Shown here piece by piece: positions 1 to 11,356 of a stretch of 64,000 nt of DNA. How positions within the stretch are numbered: the stretch's first letter is position 1; every line of letters starts with the position of its first letter. Below the pieces are notes generated by a model. It searched no databases and was not told where the DNA came from. It worked only from the letters and a program-made list of their open reading frames with translations. The position numbers were made by a program, and so were the translations under genes. Source of the stretch: Clavulina sp. PMI_390 (Eukaryota > Basidiomycota > Agaricomycetes > Cantharellales > Hydnaceae); contig WIDE01000076.1 of the NCBI GenBank assembly GCA_015039315.1, positions 60,611 to 124,610 of the forward strand, in the 5' to 3' direction.

Positions 1-150
1 CTGCTCCAGCTTCACCAAGATGGCGCTTACGGCGTTATTTGGGTCAACTTAGCTAGTGCTCGTCCGGCACATGCTGCGGAGGAAGACGAAGAATCTTGGT
101 CTGAGCAGGCGTCGCAGAAGGACAGTGAGATGCAGGATGGAGATGATTAA
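1..150 (+). CDS. 3' end of an unidentified protein-coding gene
   Basis: The first 150 nt are open in frame 1 and end at TAA (148-150). The visible 49 residues begin LLQLHQDGAYGVIWVNLAS and finish in an acidic, Ser/Gln-containing tail ending MQDGDD. The gene enters from the left edge, so its start and domains are outside the window. I do not recognise the family. The acidic tail is compatible with a nuclear or cytosolic protein, but that is only an impression. Confidence 0.55.
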   Translation: MLQLHQDGAYGVIWVNLASARPAHAAEEDEESWSEQASQKDSEMQDGDD

Positions 151-395
151 TCCCAAGCCTTTGACGATGAATAGGCAGTGAGAAGGACGGTTTGGGCTAA
201 CGGCTTGGGTCGAGCTTGTCCTATCAGAGCCGTGCTTATACCGCTATATCACTGCCTTCTATATCTTGCTACTACCACATACTGCTCTCATACGCTAATT
301 TGTGCCCCTGCGTGATGATTTCATGTCACATAGCCCTGCAGCACTGACATTCCCACACTGCCTCAACATCAAACTAGTCAACCTTGAAAAACAAA

Positions 396-1792
396 ATGGA
401 AGCTACATCAATAAACGAAGCTCCGTTGGAACCACGTATAGAAGACATATCAGTCGACGTCGATAGCAGTGTAGGCCATGCTACGGCCCTCGACTTCGGT
501 ATCGATGACGCAACGAAGAAGCTGCGACAAGACAGACCTGCAAAAAGTTTTCCCCTCCAACCCATCCACACATTGCCGATCGAACTGCTAGCGGAGGTAT
601 TGGTCCATATCATTGAAGAAGAGCACAAACTAGCCCCAAAACTCACCCTGAGCCAAGTGTGCTCAGTCTGGCGTAAAGTCATGATGCAAACGTCTAAACT
701 TTGGAAGGAGTGCGAAATTGCGAGCTGTGGCGAGCTCCAATGTATCGAATCTCTCACAAGCCAGCTGCCTTACGCTCGGATCACGCTCCGAGTAACTGGC
801 ACGAAAACCGACCACCCTATTCGGGTTTCGGAAAGCTTTATGACTAAAATTGCGTGGGTACAGTTTCCGACAACAGAGATGGTATCACGCCTGGATTTCC
901 CTTGCAAACCTCCTCGTCTCATGGGAATAGCTGTCGGGAAAGATATTAAAGGTTCAATCAATGATTACTTTCATGTACCAGACACATGGCTTTCGGCTCA
1001 GGCACTCAGACTTGTTCGATGTTCCGTGGAGCCTGGGCCCTCCGAAACGGCAGCTTTGCCCTCTCGCCGACGAGAGTGGCCCGACCTCTGGAGAATCTCC
1101 TTAATGTGCCAACACGGCTCATGGATGGTACCCCTGTTCACCCAGTTTACTTTCCCTCGCTTGGATATCCTGATCTTGATGGGGATGACCAGAGCCATCA
1201 TCGCTCCTCAGGACGGCAGTGACACTTTCTCCGCAGTGGGAGAGGGACTTCGGAACGTCACTGACCTTCGTATCATACGTTGTAGTGCTAGCTTCATCAC
1301 CAGCCTTGCGGCCTTCCAACTGCCCAATGTAGCTAAGCTCTTCCTTGATCTCCATCCCGTTACAGAAAAGGATACGAGCAGCTCAAACTGCCAAGAAATA
1401 GCGAAACTGGTAACTCCGTTGATCTCCAAGGAAGCTTCCCATGCTAAACTTGTGTCTTGCTCTAGCTTTCAAATACCCGTGTAAAATCTCTACAGATTGG
1501 CACGCCGAAACCTGTGATATTGACACTATTTGATGCTCTTGGTTCCATTAAGCTCCAAAATCTCTCCACCCTCATTGTTGATACGGACAACATTGTTAAC
1601 AAACCACCACCGAAGAAAGGGATGGGACGAGACTCTTCAGTGGTGTCCGCGCTGCTGTACTTCTTAAATTCCCAAGGTGCGAGGCTGAAACCACTGGACG
1701 AGCTTGTGTTAGACAAGCGAGCATTTGGAGATGACCCAGCAGCCTTCACTCCTTATGCTCGTGCCGTGGCGTTGAGATTCCATTGGGACTAA
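396..1792 (+). CDS. F-box-like protein
   Basis: The ATG at 396 opens exon 1 (396-1409). A 56-nt intron (1410-1465; GTAACT donor, branch-like GCTAAAC, CTCTAG acceptor) joins it in phase 0 to exon 2 (1466-1792), giving about 446 aa. Residues about 58-107 carry an F-box-like pattern: LPIELLAEVLVHI, then LSQVCSVWRKV and a following LW. That is the common arrangement in basidiomycete F-box proteins, in which the F-box binds Skp1 of an SCF ubiquitin ligase and the C-terminal part selects substrates. The rest is Leu-rich with LRR-like spacing (for example LRNVTDLRIIRC). Agaricomycete genomes hold very large, fast-evolving families of this type, so no substrate can be inferred. The gene converges with the alginate-lyase-like gene downstream. 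Confidence 0.75.
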
Positions 1793-2292
1793 ATATACGC
1801 AAGGATGAGCTGCGATTCTCGACTTGCCGAGCTGTGACTTGTGGTAATACTCACTCCTCCAATATTACCCCTCTTCCAAACTGTGTGCTTTAATCGATGC
1901 CCATATAGCTCATTAAACATACCGCATCACAATAATGGGTTCTCTATTCGAGCGGAAGACCACATTTACAAACTTCGAGTCCGACATTCCAAAATATTCA
2001 GGTTATCGTCAGGGGATCTGTTGGGTTACTCACACCTGCTCCTAGGTGCACATTCTCCATGCCCAAATCTGTACCTCAGCCTTTAGTAAAGCACGCTGGA
2101 GATCACTGTCAGAGAACACCTTTGCACATCCCCACAACTTATGTAGTATCATGAACAAATAACCTCAGACATATGATATAAAAACGATATGATGGGAGAA
2201 CTAGAGTGATGCCCTAGGCAAATAGCGCGAAAACAAAAACTATAGCGTCAAGAAGACATCTAGCAAATACAGACAGACACAGATCTATGCAA
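1793..2292. other. Intergenic, convergent 3' ends
   Basis: About 500 nt between the stop codons of the F-box gene and the alginate-lyase-like gene. It should hold both 3' UTRs. I see no conserved gene, RNA or repeat. Confidence 0.5.
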
Positions 2293-4360
2293 CTAGATTG
2301 AGACGGAAACCAACGCAAGGCCAAGCGCTACCACAGTGGTGAGTAGGGGAGCGCTTGAGAAGGTCGGTAGAGCGCCGCTCTTGGGTGGAGTCTTCTGTGT
2401 GCTTGTCGGGAGAGGGGAGTACGAAGACATAGTGGCGACATAGCTAGAGTTGAGCCTATGTAGGATAGTGATCGGAGGTCAGAACCCCGAACAACCCCGA
2501 GAACGGTTATATAGTAACTTACGTAGCGTCGTAGTTCCAGAAGAAGAAAGGCTCGGCGGGATTGACGCTAAAGAGAAATGCCATATGTCAACCAACCAGG
2601 ACGAATCACTCTGAGCAAGAAGACACCCACGATGACAGCCATTGCTTATACTTTCCGGTGGGGTCACCGTAGATGTTCGCAACGCACGCTACGATCTGGT
2701 TGATCTCAGACACGGCACCCAACTCGTTGGAAGGGATCGGGCTCTGAGCCATGGCCCAGTCCGTCGCCTTCTGAATTGTACCGTTCAGGGAGGTCGTGAT
2801 ATTCCACGCATCGATGCCGACATATTGGGCGAGGGCGGCATTTGTCTAAATAGTAACAGGGTCAATCAGACGTCCAGGATAGAAGAGGTCTTGGTACGTA
2901 CGATGACACCAGCGAGATTGTATGCCCGGTAGTGAATAGGGCTAAAAAGAAAGGAGGTTAGTGTAAGATAGCAAAGTCTTGAAGCCCAGCCAGGTGCCGA
3001 CGTACTGCGTGCGCGAGGCTTCCATGGGCTGTACAGTAGCAAAATTATGAGACTGTCAGCAATTCCGATATGATTGGTGACTGGTAGCTAGATGTACCTG
3101 CTCTCCATTCGCAGCGATCTGCTTCTGGTAGATACCATTGAAGTACTCCTCAAGGGTAGCCTTGGCACTGGCCTCGTCACCGAGAATCAAATGAACAGCA
3201 GCTTCCTGGTTGTAGTAGAACGAGCCGTGGTTGCTAAGAACGACTTGTCAGCCCTCATGGTGTCTTCATGGCCAGGGTTTTGAACTCTCTTACTTGGGCG
3301 TCTCGCGCTCTTGGACACCGAGCGTGTTGTTTCGCAGCCATGGGAGGTACTCGGTGAGCCAAGCCTTGAACCCGTTGTCAGTGGCTTGGGTCCACTCGGC
3401 GACGTTGCCTTGTCGGAGAGTGAGAACAGCTGTAAACGAAAAATTTCCGCGTCAGTATTACAATGAACGGAGCGGTGATAGAGCATTCCAATGAACGAGA
3501 ACAAAGGAAAGAAACGGAATACTGACCGCTCGCAATCTTGGCCAATCCTTTCAAATCGAGGACACCGGTGTGGGTACCAATATTCATGCCGACGCCGCGA
3601 ACAAGTTGGGCATAGTTCACTGAGCACATGGTTGGAGGGCAGAAGACGTAAGAGGTGCAAAAATTGAACATCAGTCAGGATTTGCGGCCTGTGAAGCCAA
3701 TAACGTGATGATGGAAACGTACAGTTCGGGGTCATAGCCGTTGCGTTGTTGACGAACCAGGTATCAATCCAGTGGTCGATGTTAGCGGCATAGGAACCAT
3801 CGCCGGTGATAGCCCAAGCCATCGCGCTATAGAAAATGGCGTCTCCCATGAGATAGAATGCGCCGACGTTGTCCACCGAGTGCTGGTCAGGTACGAATTG
3901 GCCATCGCGGTCAACTTTTGATTGTTGAGAGTAGCCGAACCAAGGCGGATGGGGCAAGTGGCGTTCTCAGGAGATAGGTCGCTAAGCACAAATACAGACT
4001 GACAGAACACTTACCGAATTTACACTCATTATTGATCTCCTGTTGGGTGAGCTGAGTGGTATTGTGGACATTTGAACAGTCAGGCCAGTAGTAGGGAGCA
4101 TAGGAGAGGTAGTCGTGAGTGTTGTTAGAGGGAGGCAAGATGGTCTTATTGGTCACTGCCCAAGGACCCTCTGTGAAGAAAGTCTGTGCAGCCCCGACAA
4201 TAGCAGCCTGGGCCGCGGTCGAGTTCTTGTTCCAGGCTGACTTGTTGAGGATGAATTTGGGGTCGACGAAGGCGTTCGCGTAGTTGGTGACATTGCCGGC
4301 AGCAACACCACTCGCCCAGACCAGGAATGCGGAGACGGTGACCGAGGACCTTAGAAACAT
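2293..4360 (-). CDS. Alginate-lyase-family secreted enzyme with GPI-like tail
   Basis: Ten exons on the minus strand add up in frame to 462 aa: 4360-4015, 3914-3723, 3619-3527, 3429-3294, 3233-3098, 3028-3006, 2941-2902, 2845-2631, 2567-2523, 2455-2293. The product starts with a signal peptide (residues 1-21, cleavage likely after VAA). It has hallmarks of the fungal alginate lyase family (PF05426, an alpha/alpha toroid): HDYLSYAPYYWPD, RDGQFVPD, NYAQLVRGVG, GTHTGVLDLKGLAKI and NNHGSFYYNQ. Members cleave uronic-acid polysaccharides by beta-elimination, but fungal substrates are mostly untested. Past the enzyme domain there is a Ser/Thr/Pro-rich linker and a hydrophobic C-terminus (APLLTTVVALGLALVSVSI), which reads as a GPI-attachment signal. 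The enzyme is therefore probably cell-surface anchored (inference). Confidence 0.87.
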
Positions 4361-4905
4361 TTTTTTCCCAGAAAGAGCGTAGATGGTTCAGAAGAAGAGA
4401 AAAAGAGCGATAGCCAAAAGCTAGATGTAAAAGAGAGAGAGAAAACAGCGGTTCGGGCGCGTGGCCGTGTTGATGGTGGTCTTTGTTATGTACGTACGAA
4501 TCAAGTTGGCGCTACAAGTGACATGGGTCCTGTCACCGAATTGGCGCTGGATCTTATCAAATGATCCATGATGGAGACAGCTCTCATGGCTCAACCATAT
4601 CATCTGTTTTTAGACTGACGAGGCTTGGCATCCCACAGCGTGGAGCTCTCGATTGTCCAATGTCTTCTCTCAAGGACAAATCCGCAGCACTTATCTCCAG
4701 TCGTCGAATTTGAGAAGGCCTCCCACATCTTAGGTACGACGCGCGCTTTGGCGCCGGGAACGATTCACCGAAATTGTCTTGGCATTCAACCACTAGAATG
4801 GAGCCGATGGTTCCCACGATCATCATTCTATTCATTTCATCGTCCCTTGTACGTACAAAAAAACAATCAAGGGTTCATTCATTCTTGTCCAGCATGGAGA
4901 CAAGT
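4361..4905. other. Intergenic (promoter of the alginate-lyase-like gene)
   Basis: About 545 nt between the alginate-lyase start and the 3' end of the aspartic protease; both genes lie on the minus strand. No coding signal convinced me. A polypurine stretch (about 4392-4443) sits just upstream of the lyase start and reads as CT-rich on the coding strand, as is common near fungal transcription starts. Confidence 0.4.
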
Positions 4906-6597
4906 CTACGAGGAAGTCTTGGAGAAGCCCATACGAGCGTTAGCTTGGTCCCAACTACGGATGAGTGACTGTCAGCTCATGTCGCTCAAGCCAAACAGCA
5001 TTGCAGAACTCACACGCTGTAGTAGTGCTTCAGCACCGATCCACCAAGAATGTAGTACCCGCTCTGCGCATTGATGAGCGTCTGGCACATAGTGGGGTCG
5101 GACGCGAAAGGCCCCACGTTGAGCTCCTCAGGTGGAATGGTAAGATTGAAGGGTTGGCCCGACGAGCTGGTAAAGGTGAAGTCAAGCGTTGCGGTGATAC
5201 TGCCGATCTCTGAGCACGCAATGCCGTAGGCTCCCAGCGTACCGACAGGCTTAATGTTAGGAGAGATGAGCGCATAGAGCGCCTTGGTCACCGACGAGGG
5301 GAACACAATGTTGGATGTGCCTACAACAGATAAGCATCAATATTGATAAGAGTCTTTATATAGAGAGGCGCCTTACCAGAGTCGAAAATGATGTTGTTCG
5401 AGACCTTGAGCGTCGAAGAGGTCTTTCCATTGACTGCCATCTGGGTGTTCTTGAGCTCCCAGAACGAGGAGCCAGAAACAGGGATGTAGGTCAGAGGGGT
5501 GGTGTACTTGGTGGTATCGATGCCACCAAGGGTGATCTCAGAGCCAGAAGTGCCTTCAGGGAGCAGAGCCAAGGAGAAAACGGCTTTGCACAAGATACAT
5601 GAGCACGCGAAGGCAGCAGTCAAATGAATCAGCTTACCAGGCAGTCCATTGGACACCAAGTTCTGGAAGATCGTTCCAGATCCTCTGTAGCCCATTCCTA
5701 CACAAACCCCGTCAATTGGTGGCGAACAGCACATCAAGGGAGGGACAAACGCACCAACAATGCCATCGAAGGGATCGTTCAAGAAACCACTCGTCTCCGA
5801 TGTGATAAGGTTGAAATCGGTCGCTGCTGCCGAGAGACCCGCAATCGCGAGCGTGTCCCGCACTTGAGCGAGAGTGTACGATTCGTAGTCGGAGGGATCT
5901 ACGCCGACGCCGGTACCAAAGTTTTCGGTCGAAGTAGTACCTATACATCAGGGATATGGCTTAAAATGAGGTGAAGATAGCTATTGATATGAAGAGCTTC
6001 GACATACCATACGAGTGGTACGTGCTTGAGGCAGCCGAGTTGAACTTCTTCTGGCTCCCGCAGCTAGTGCACTTTGTGCCTGCAGCCGATGGTGGCGATG
6101 ATGAGTCATCTGAGAATATCAGGGTGAGGCTTACTCACTCGGAATCTCCGCCGAGAAGCTCCTACAAGTCAAGGTTTGGTTACTTTTCGCCAACTGATGT
6201 GGATGAGAGCGCAGCTTACCCAGTGTCGAACACCACAGTAAAGTTCTGAGCAGGGGTTCCAGCCTGGAATCCACCGTACCATCTATGAAACGCGCGCAAG
6301 TCTAAACATGATAATCACACAAAACAAGCCATACATAAGAACTCACTGGAGATCGGTTCCCAAGTAGTAGTCATTCAACCCTTCCGAGTTGGCTCGCGCA
6401 GCCTTACCGCCAGCTTTGACACCCTTGGAAAGTCGGGCACGGTTGCGTGGCTTTGCACCATCGGTGAGGACGTGCTTCTGCAACATCATCTTCACGGGTG
6501 CCGCAGCGGGAGCCCAACGCTCGACGGCCGGAGCTGCCATCGCGGCGCCTACCAGCGAGCCCATGAAGAGCGCATCCAACACGGTGAGAGCAACCAT
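4906..6597 (-). CDS. Pepsin-like (family A1) secreted aspartic protease
   Basis: The start ATG at 6597-6595 opens a signal peptide (VALTVLDALFMGSLVGAAMA, cleavage near AMA-AP), followed by a propeptide and the mature start LNDYYLGTDLQWYGGFQAGTP. The first catalytic motif is DTGS (exon 2/3 junction) and the second is DSGTSN, both expected for the two-lobed A1 fold. Other family blocks are DGIVGMGYRG, FSLALLPEG, SGSEITLGGID and YYILGGSVLKHYYSVWD. The last exon ends RMGFSKTSS and stop at 4906-4908. Introns are numerous: exons 6597-6347, 6282-6220, 6161-6139 (23 nt), 6079-6008, and from 5940 onward. The usual DTGSSDLWVPS reads DTGSFSAEIPS here, a local departure next to the active site but with the catalytic Asp intact. 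Secreted acid protease function is well supported; its substrate is unknown. Confidence 0.9.
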
Positions 6598-7464
6598 CGT
6601 CAAAGGCTAACTAATGGTGGGGAAATCCAGAGGCGACGAAGGCAAGATCTGATCATGCACGATGGTGTTCGTCCTTATATGCTCAGTCAGCCACCCTCGA
6701 TCGCATGGTGCAGAGAGTACCATAGGGGCGGAGCAGGGTGCCTCGCCCACACGGAGTGTCTCCCTGACAAGCGAGCGATCATCGTATGGGTGGAGTCACC
6801 CTATTATTTATGACACCCACGAACGATGAAAGGCGGCGAGAAGTCCCAGCTCACCGACCGTCCATATGCATCCCAGCCAAGCCCGCAAAGAAGCATAATC
6901 ACGATCACGTGGAGCTTTCTGGTGTGAAGAGGTTAGTGGGAGAGCAAGTAACGACATGATTATGAGGAGTAGTACGGTTGGAGAAAGCAGCCATCGCAGC
7001 AGGGGTGTGAAGTCCGAGTGGAACGTTGCTACGACAGTTGAGCAGCGCAGATGGTGCTTCTTCAAGATTTGATGTTTTAGATTAGCGCTGATCCAATGCT
7101 GCAACAACAATGTCGATTACAGCGTCTAAAAAGAGCACATCAATGAAGCACTGGTGGCATGCAACCCAGGGGCATAAGAGTGTGTGACGTATAATTCCGC
7201 TTCATATGAACGCTAGCCGCCAATCACGACATTCAAGGAAGGCGGGAACCCGCATCGCTAGACCAGATGCAAGTATGGCTGGCCGCAACATATGGACAGC
7301 GGAGGAGGGAAGTCATTATGAACGGTTTATAGAGGTGGCTGGCGGATCCGAGAGAACCGCTAACAGCAGAGCCAAACAAGCTAAGCATAAATTGACAGCT
7401 CTCTTGTTTGAGAAAAACCAGCTCGGTCTATTTGGGGAACGATTTTAGGTACAAATAGGCAGGA
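6598..7464. other. Intergenic upstream of the aspartic protease
   Basis: About 870 nt between the protease start and the stop codon of the CMD-hydrolase gene. Short open frames lie on both strands (for example 6808-7110 minus), but none has a recognisable domain or splice structure, and I treat the stretch as promoter and 3' UTR. Confidence 0.4.
6675..6680 (-). promoter_or_regulatory. TATA-like box of the aspartic protease gene
   Basis: On the minus strand the sequence reads CATATAAGG about 80 nt upstream of the protease ATG at 6597, a plausible TATA distance for a fungal promoter. Confidence 0.4.
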
Positions 7465-9019
7465 CTAAGATGCGAGGAAAGCAGAAACCGCCTCCCCAAA
7501 CTCCTTGGGGTTGTCTAACATAGGAAGGTGTCCACTACCCTTGACGCTCACATACCCAACCTCCGTCTCGTCCCCACCAATCTCGTCTCTCAAAGCCTTG
7601 AGCCCCGCAGGGAGCTTCCCATCTAGCTCTCCCGCCAGCAATAGCACCTTCATGTCCTTCTCGCTCGTCGCCTTTTGCAGAGTTTGAATGAGCCCTGCCC
7701 CGAGTAGATCGTAGTCCTGCAAGGCCGCCGCAGAACCCGCAAACCCTTCCACACTTGTGCCCTGAATCATGTCCCTAACAACCCCAAAGTCCTCTTCCTT
7801 TGCTCCTTCACCCGGAGCGAAGGATGATCCAGGGGCAGGGAACCACCTCCCAGCCGTCGCACTTGCCAGTTTGCTCATCCCATCTTCTCCTGATCTCGCC
7901 AGCGCAATACGCTCGTCCCACGCAGCCTTATTCGCCGCAGGGCTCTTCGCTTGTGTGTCACATGCGACCAAACGGCGGACACGCTTTGGATACGCCAGTG
8001 CAAAAGCGAGTGCAGTCGCCCCACCTTGTGAGACGCCAACGACACCATGAGCCTGCTTGATCTGGAAGTAGTCTAACACGCGAGCGACGTCCTCAGCCAG
8101 TCGTGGGATCGTCGACTTGCTAGGTGGCGAGGACGAATGGCCGTGGCCGCGCTGGTCGAATGTAATAAGTGTATAAGAGGGGGCAAATGCGGGCAGGACA
8201 CGATCCCACATCGAGGTATTAGTGAGAAGAGAGTTGATGAAAATCACGGTCGGTGCGGCGGGGTGGGTGGGGTGGAAGTGGGCGCGGGCATGCAAAGTGA
8301 CGGACTCGTCAATCCACACTGGATATTCCTGCGCTGGAGGAAGGGGGTTCGACGAGGGGGATGGGGGAAGAATAATCTTTGGGACAGGTTGGGATGCGCG
8401 ATCGTCTACGTCTAGAGCCACGAGAAAACGCGAGACGAGATTGTACCCGCCAACCGTAGCAGTCGCCTCAACCATCTGGCGATCGATTGTTACATTGTGG
8501 GGATTATGGACAGCAAGAGCAGCCTGCAACTCTTGCTTTAGGTTATTGTAGACGGCATCCGGGACGCGAACCTGAATAGTGCTTGCATCTGTAAATGCGA
8601 GAGCTGCTCGTTCTAATGGGGTAAGGACTGCCGACTCTGTCGTAGTCGTGTCCTGAATCACGACAAGCTTGGCGGTTGTGAGGCCGGCGGCACGACCAAC
8701 CTGCTCATGTTGGATCCACTCGAACGCGGCATTATTCAGCACCGCAATTCTTAGGATCTAACGATAGAGGATGTCTGGCTCAACTTAAACAAAGCTTACA
8801 CAACGAAGCGTTACTCACCATCAGCTCCTTGATATCGTCGGACAAAGAATTTTGCGTTCGTAGGGTTCCAAGTAGTTTGTTCCACGCATCGGCAACCCCG
8901 GGTGCGTTCAGCAATGTTGCATCGAGCGGTGTCAGACCTCGGACTCCTCGACGTTCGCGAACGCGATCAGCGATTGGGTCTTGCCCAGGAGGAATAAACT
9001 GGTATGGGACGCGTGGCAT
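7465..9019 (-). CDS. Fusion: carboxymuconolactone decarboxylase-like + alpha/beta hydrolase (enol-lactonase type)
   Basis: Two exons (9019-8819, 8757-7465; phase 0) give 497 aa. The N-terminal part (about residues 40-185) is a CMD/AhpD-like helical domain: PLDATLLNAPGVADAWNKLL, then AFEWIQHEQVGRAAGL, then a VGGYNLVSRFL helix. The C-terminal part (about 215-497) is an alpha/beta hydrolase: oxyanion region INSLLTNTSMWDRVLP, DQRGHGHSS, nucleophile elbow GVSQGG (Ser about 310), acid in AGELDGKLP and His in GSGHLPMLD. The two halves correspond to consecutive steps of the beta-ketoadipate pathway (4-carboxymuconolactone decarboxylase and 3-oxoadipate enol-lactonase). Bacterial PcaL fuses them in the opposite order. 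The CMD half lacks obvious AhpD CxxC cysteines. The start at 9019 is the first ATG in the frame. It is divergent from the EthD-like gene. Confidence 0.85.
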
Positions 9020-9290
9020 GGCAAGTTTGTTCAAGGATGAGAAAGGACGAGTAGAAATGGGTCGCAGGAGTGCTGCGATCGTAGCCAGAGTTCAGGCTGG
9101 GGAGAAGAGAGTAGGTGTGGCCATTCAATCTATCTAACGATCTTCCGGCTTGGTTCAGGTTTTGCGGGGAGTGTGGTAAATTAGCACGTGATTCAACTGC
9201 GTCATTCCTAACTTCTGAGCCACAGGACTATCTGAGCATATCTTGACCCTAGCTTGCTTGCACGATCTAGTTACTGTCTATAATATCTCG
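9020..9290. promoter_or_regulatory. Shared divergent promoter region
   Basis: Only 271 nt separate the ATG of the CMD-hydrolase gene (minus) from the ATG of the EthD-like gene (plus), so this interval must hold both promoters. I see no clean TATA box for either gene. Confidence 0.5.
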
Positions 9291-10530
9291 ATGCAGGCCT
9301 CTTCGTTGCTTTGTGTCTTCATGGACGTGGGCTCCGAAGCGACGGAAGAGGAATTCCATGGTAAGGAACAAGGGGTTCTGCAATAGATTCGTCCTCAACA
9401 TGATCCCTGATCCTCCCCTGATGCTCTTTCTCAGATTGGTACTCGAATGAGCACATTCCGTTGAGAACAGAAACGTTCACTACGTTCCGGTCTGCTGCGC
9501 GGTACCGTGCCATTGACGGACTTGCTCCCAAGTTTGTTGCGTTCTATACCGTCTCCGATCCTGAGACATACAACGATCCAGCATACAAGGCCCTAAGAGA
9601 CCAGCGTAGTGCACGGGAGGCGGATGTCATGGGCCGTTTGGCATGTGTCGATCGTCGCGTGAGCACGTTTTCCTTGACCAACCATCGTCGTTGTGGCGTA
9701 CGATCCTGCTTAGTATTTATTTTTGACTAATCACCTCCTTGTTCGTTCTTCTATAAATCCTCGATATTTTCAGATTTATTCCTTGATTTCCGATACGACT
9801 CCGCTGCCTGAAGCTCTTAAGCCGACCTCTATTGCGTCCGGCATTGCCATATTCAACTCATTCACACCTCCGGCTGATGGAGAAGAAGCGTTCAATGACT
9901 GGTACGAGAAGGAGTATATCCCAGCTGTGAAGCAAGTCCCTGGATTCTACCGCACTCGGCGATTCAAGCTGGTGGATGGAGGAATTAACGGATTGAAAAA
10001 GGACGAATTCAAGAAACCTCCAGTGTACCTTGAATTGACAGGTGAGCTTTCTAGTTGCTTGCTTCTGCGTTGCGGTCCACCGTCCGAGCTTCGAGACTCG
10101 CCCATCTGGGTTGGTGTTGCCTCCTAGTTTCGGGTTGTCCATTTGCTTGGTCATAGTTGGGATTCTGATCATTTATCTTCTTTTTTCGATCATTATGCAC
10201 CCCCCCCCCACGTATATTTGTAGGCTGGGATGGGCATGAANNNNNNNNNNNTGGAAAAAGCTATTCGATACCCCCCAGGTGTTACCACCCCCTGCCCCCC
10301 CCCCCCCCCCGGAGGCAGAGTTCGAGCTGCTCTCATCGCTCTCGGACCCCAAGTTTCCCTCTGACAAGGCGGGAGAAGCCATCATTGGATCCGCAATTGC
10401 TTCTGAACGTCGAGTATTCAAACTCATCAAATCTTTCGAGCCAACCGCTGCACTCAAGAGCTTGCGGACGCCTGGTGGGGGCTTGATGACGCCGCGTACG
10501 GAGGAAACCACCCGTTTGGGCTCGGCTTAG
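9291..10530 (+). CDS. EthD-like (dimeric alpha-beta barrel) protein, interrupted by a small assembly gap
   Basis: Exons 9291-9360, 9435-9658, 9774-10041, about 10224-10278 (with 11 N) and 10319-10530. The first three are in phase (70+224+268 nt). The protein has two ferredoxin-like repeats of the EthD/stress-responsive barrel type: EEEFHDWYSNEHIPLR early and EAFNDWYEKEYIPAVK plus VPGFYRTRRF later. Such proteins act as small cofactor-free enzymes or partners in oxidation of aromatic, ether or polyketide substrates, usually as dimers; here one chain carries both halves. The C-terminal exon reads SERRVFKLIKSFEP and ends at TAG 10528-10530. A partial broken copy of that last exon lies at 15424. 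The 11-nt gap does not preserve the frame as drawn, so its real size probably differs. Confidence 0.72.
10241..10251. other. Assembly gap (11 N) inside the EthD-like gene
   Basis: Eleven N interrupt exon 4. Flanking sequence contains C runs (10201-10209 and 10295-10310, the latter 16 C), a likely reason for assembly difficulty. Confidence 0.95.
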
Positions 10531-11356
10531 GCCCCGGGCTTCGGAACATTTATAACTGCAATGCAGAATGGATTTGGACGATGCAAGGTGGACCCAAAAG
10601 GGCTGAATGGGGCAGTAGAAAGGTTGGGGTCGTAGTGCGTGGAGTGGGCTATGGGGTCATAGTACTGGTGGGGGCTTATGTGGGGCTCATCATGATGCAA
10701 CTTGACAAGTGTCGTGGTAGAGTACCAAGCGCTAACTGCTGTATTCGATCCTTTTAACGACAATATTCATCTCAGATTTTTCTCCCTACGACAGATTCGT
10801 GTGCTCAGAACGCTCGCCTCTAATGCCCACAATGACATCTTGAAATTTGAAAATCCAACATTTGAACACCCCTCACAATCTTAGGCCCAACATGCACACA
10901 GCATTGAAAATCTGCCTGGTTTTTCTTGCCAATGCATTTTACCTCGAGGATACTTCCTTCTTCACTAATCGACACAGTTTACGCAGCAGCCAGACCGTAA
11001 CAGTCACATGTATACCAGTGTCACCTCAGCATTTGAGGGGAAAGGACAATGCGGTTGCTCCTCCACGGCTCTTGCTCATCCCAATCATCATTCCGATTTA
11101 CTCTCCCTTACGAACATATATGGTTGCTTGTTGCGTAATCCCATCGCCCTTCTCCTCCCTCTTATTCCCCTCATACACCATCAACACCTACGGAATCCCC
11201 CCAGGCCACGGATAAAAATTCACTTTTCCCAACCCGGCCGCGGTACACTACCACTATTTTCCGTCCCCAGTACCAGTTATTGGCGCCCTCATCCATCTCA
11301 ACAATATTACTGCTCCAAACGAGCTCTGACGCCTACCTCGAACCGACGAAAGCAAC
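10531..11356. other. Intergenic, partly duplicated at 15631-15840
   Basis: About 830 nt between the EthD-like stop and the start of X1. Pieces recur downstream of the broken EthD copy, for example around 10545-10580 against 15647-15670, and ATCATGATGCAACTTG near 10688 against ATTATGATGCAACCTTG near 15810. No gene seen. Confidence 0.45.
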
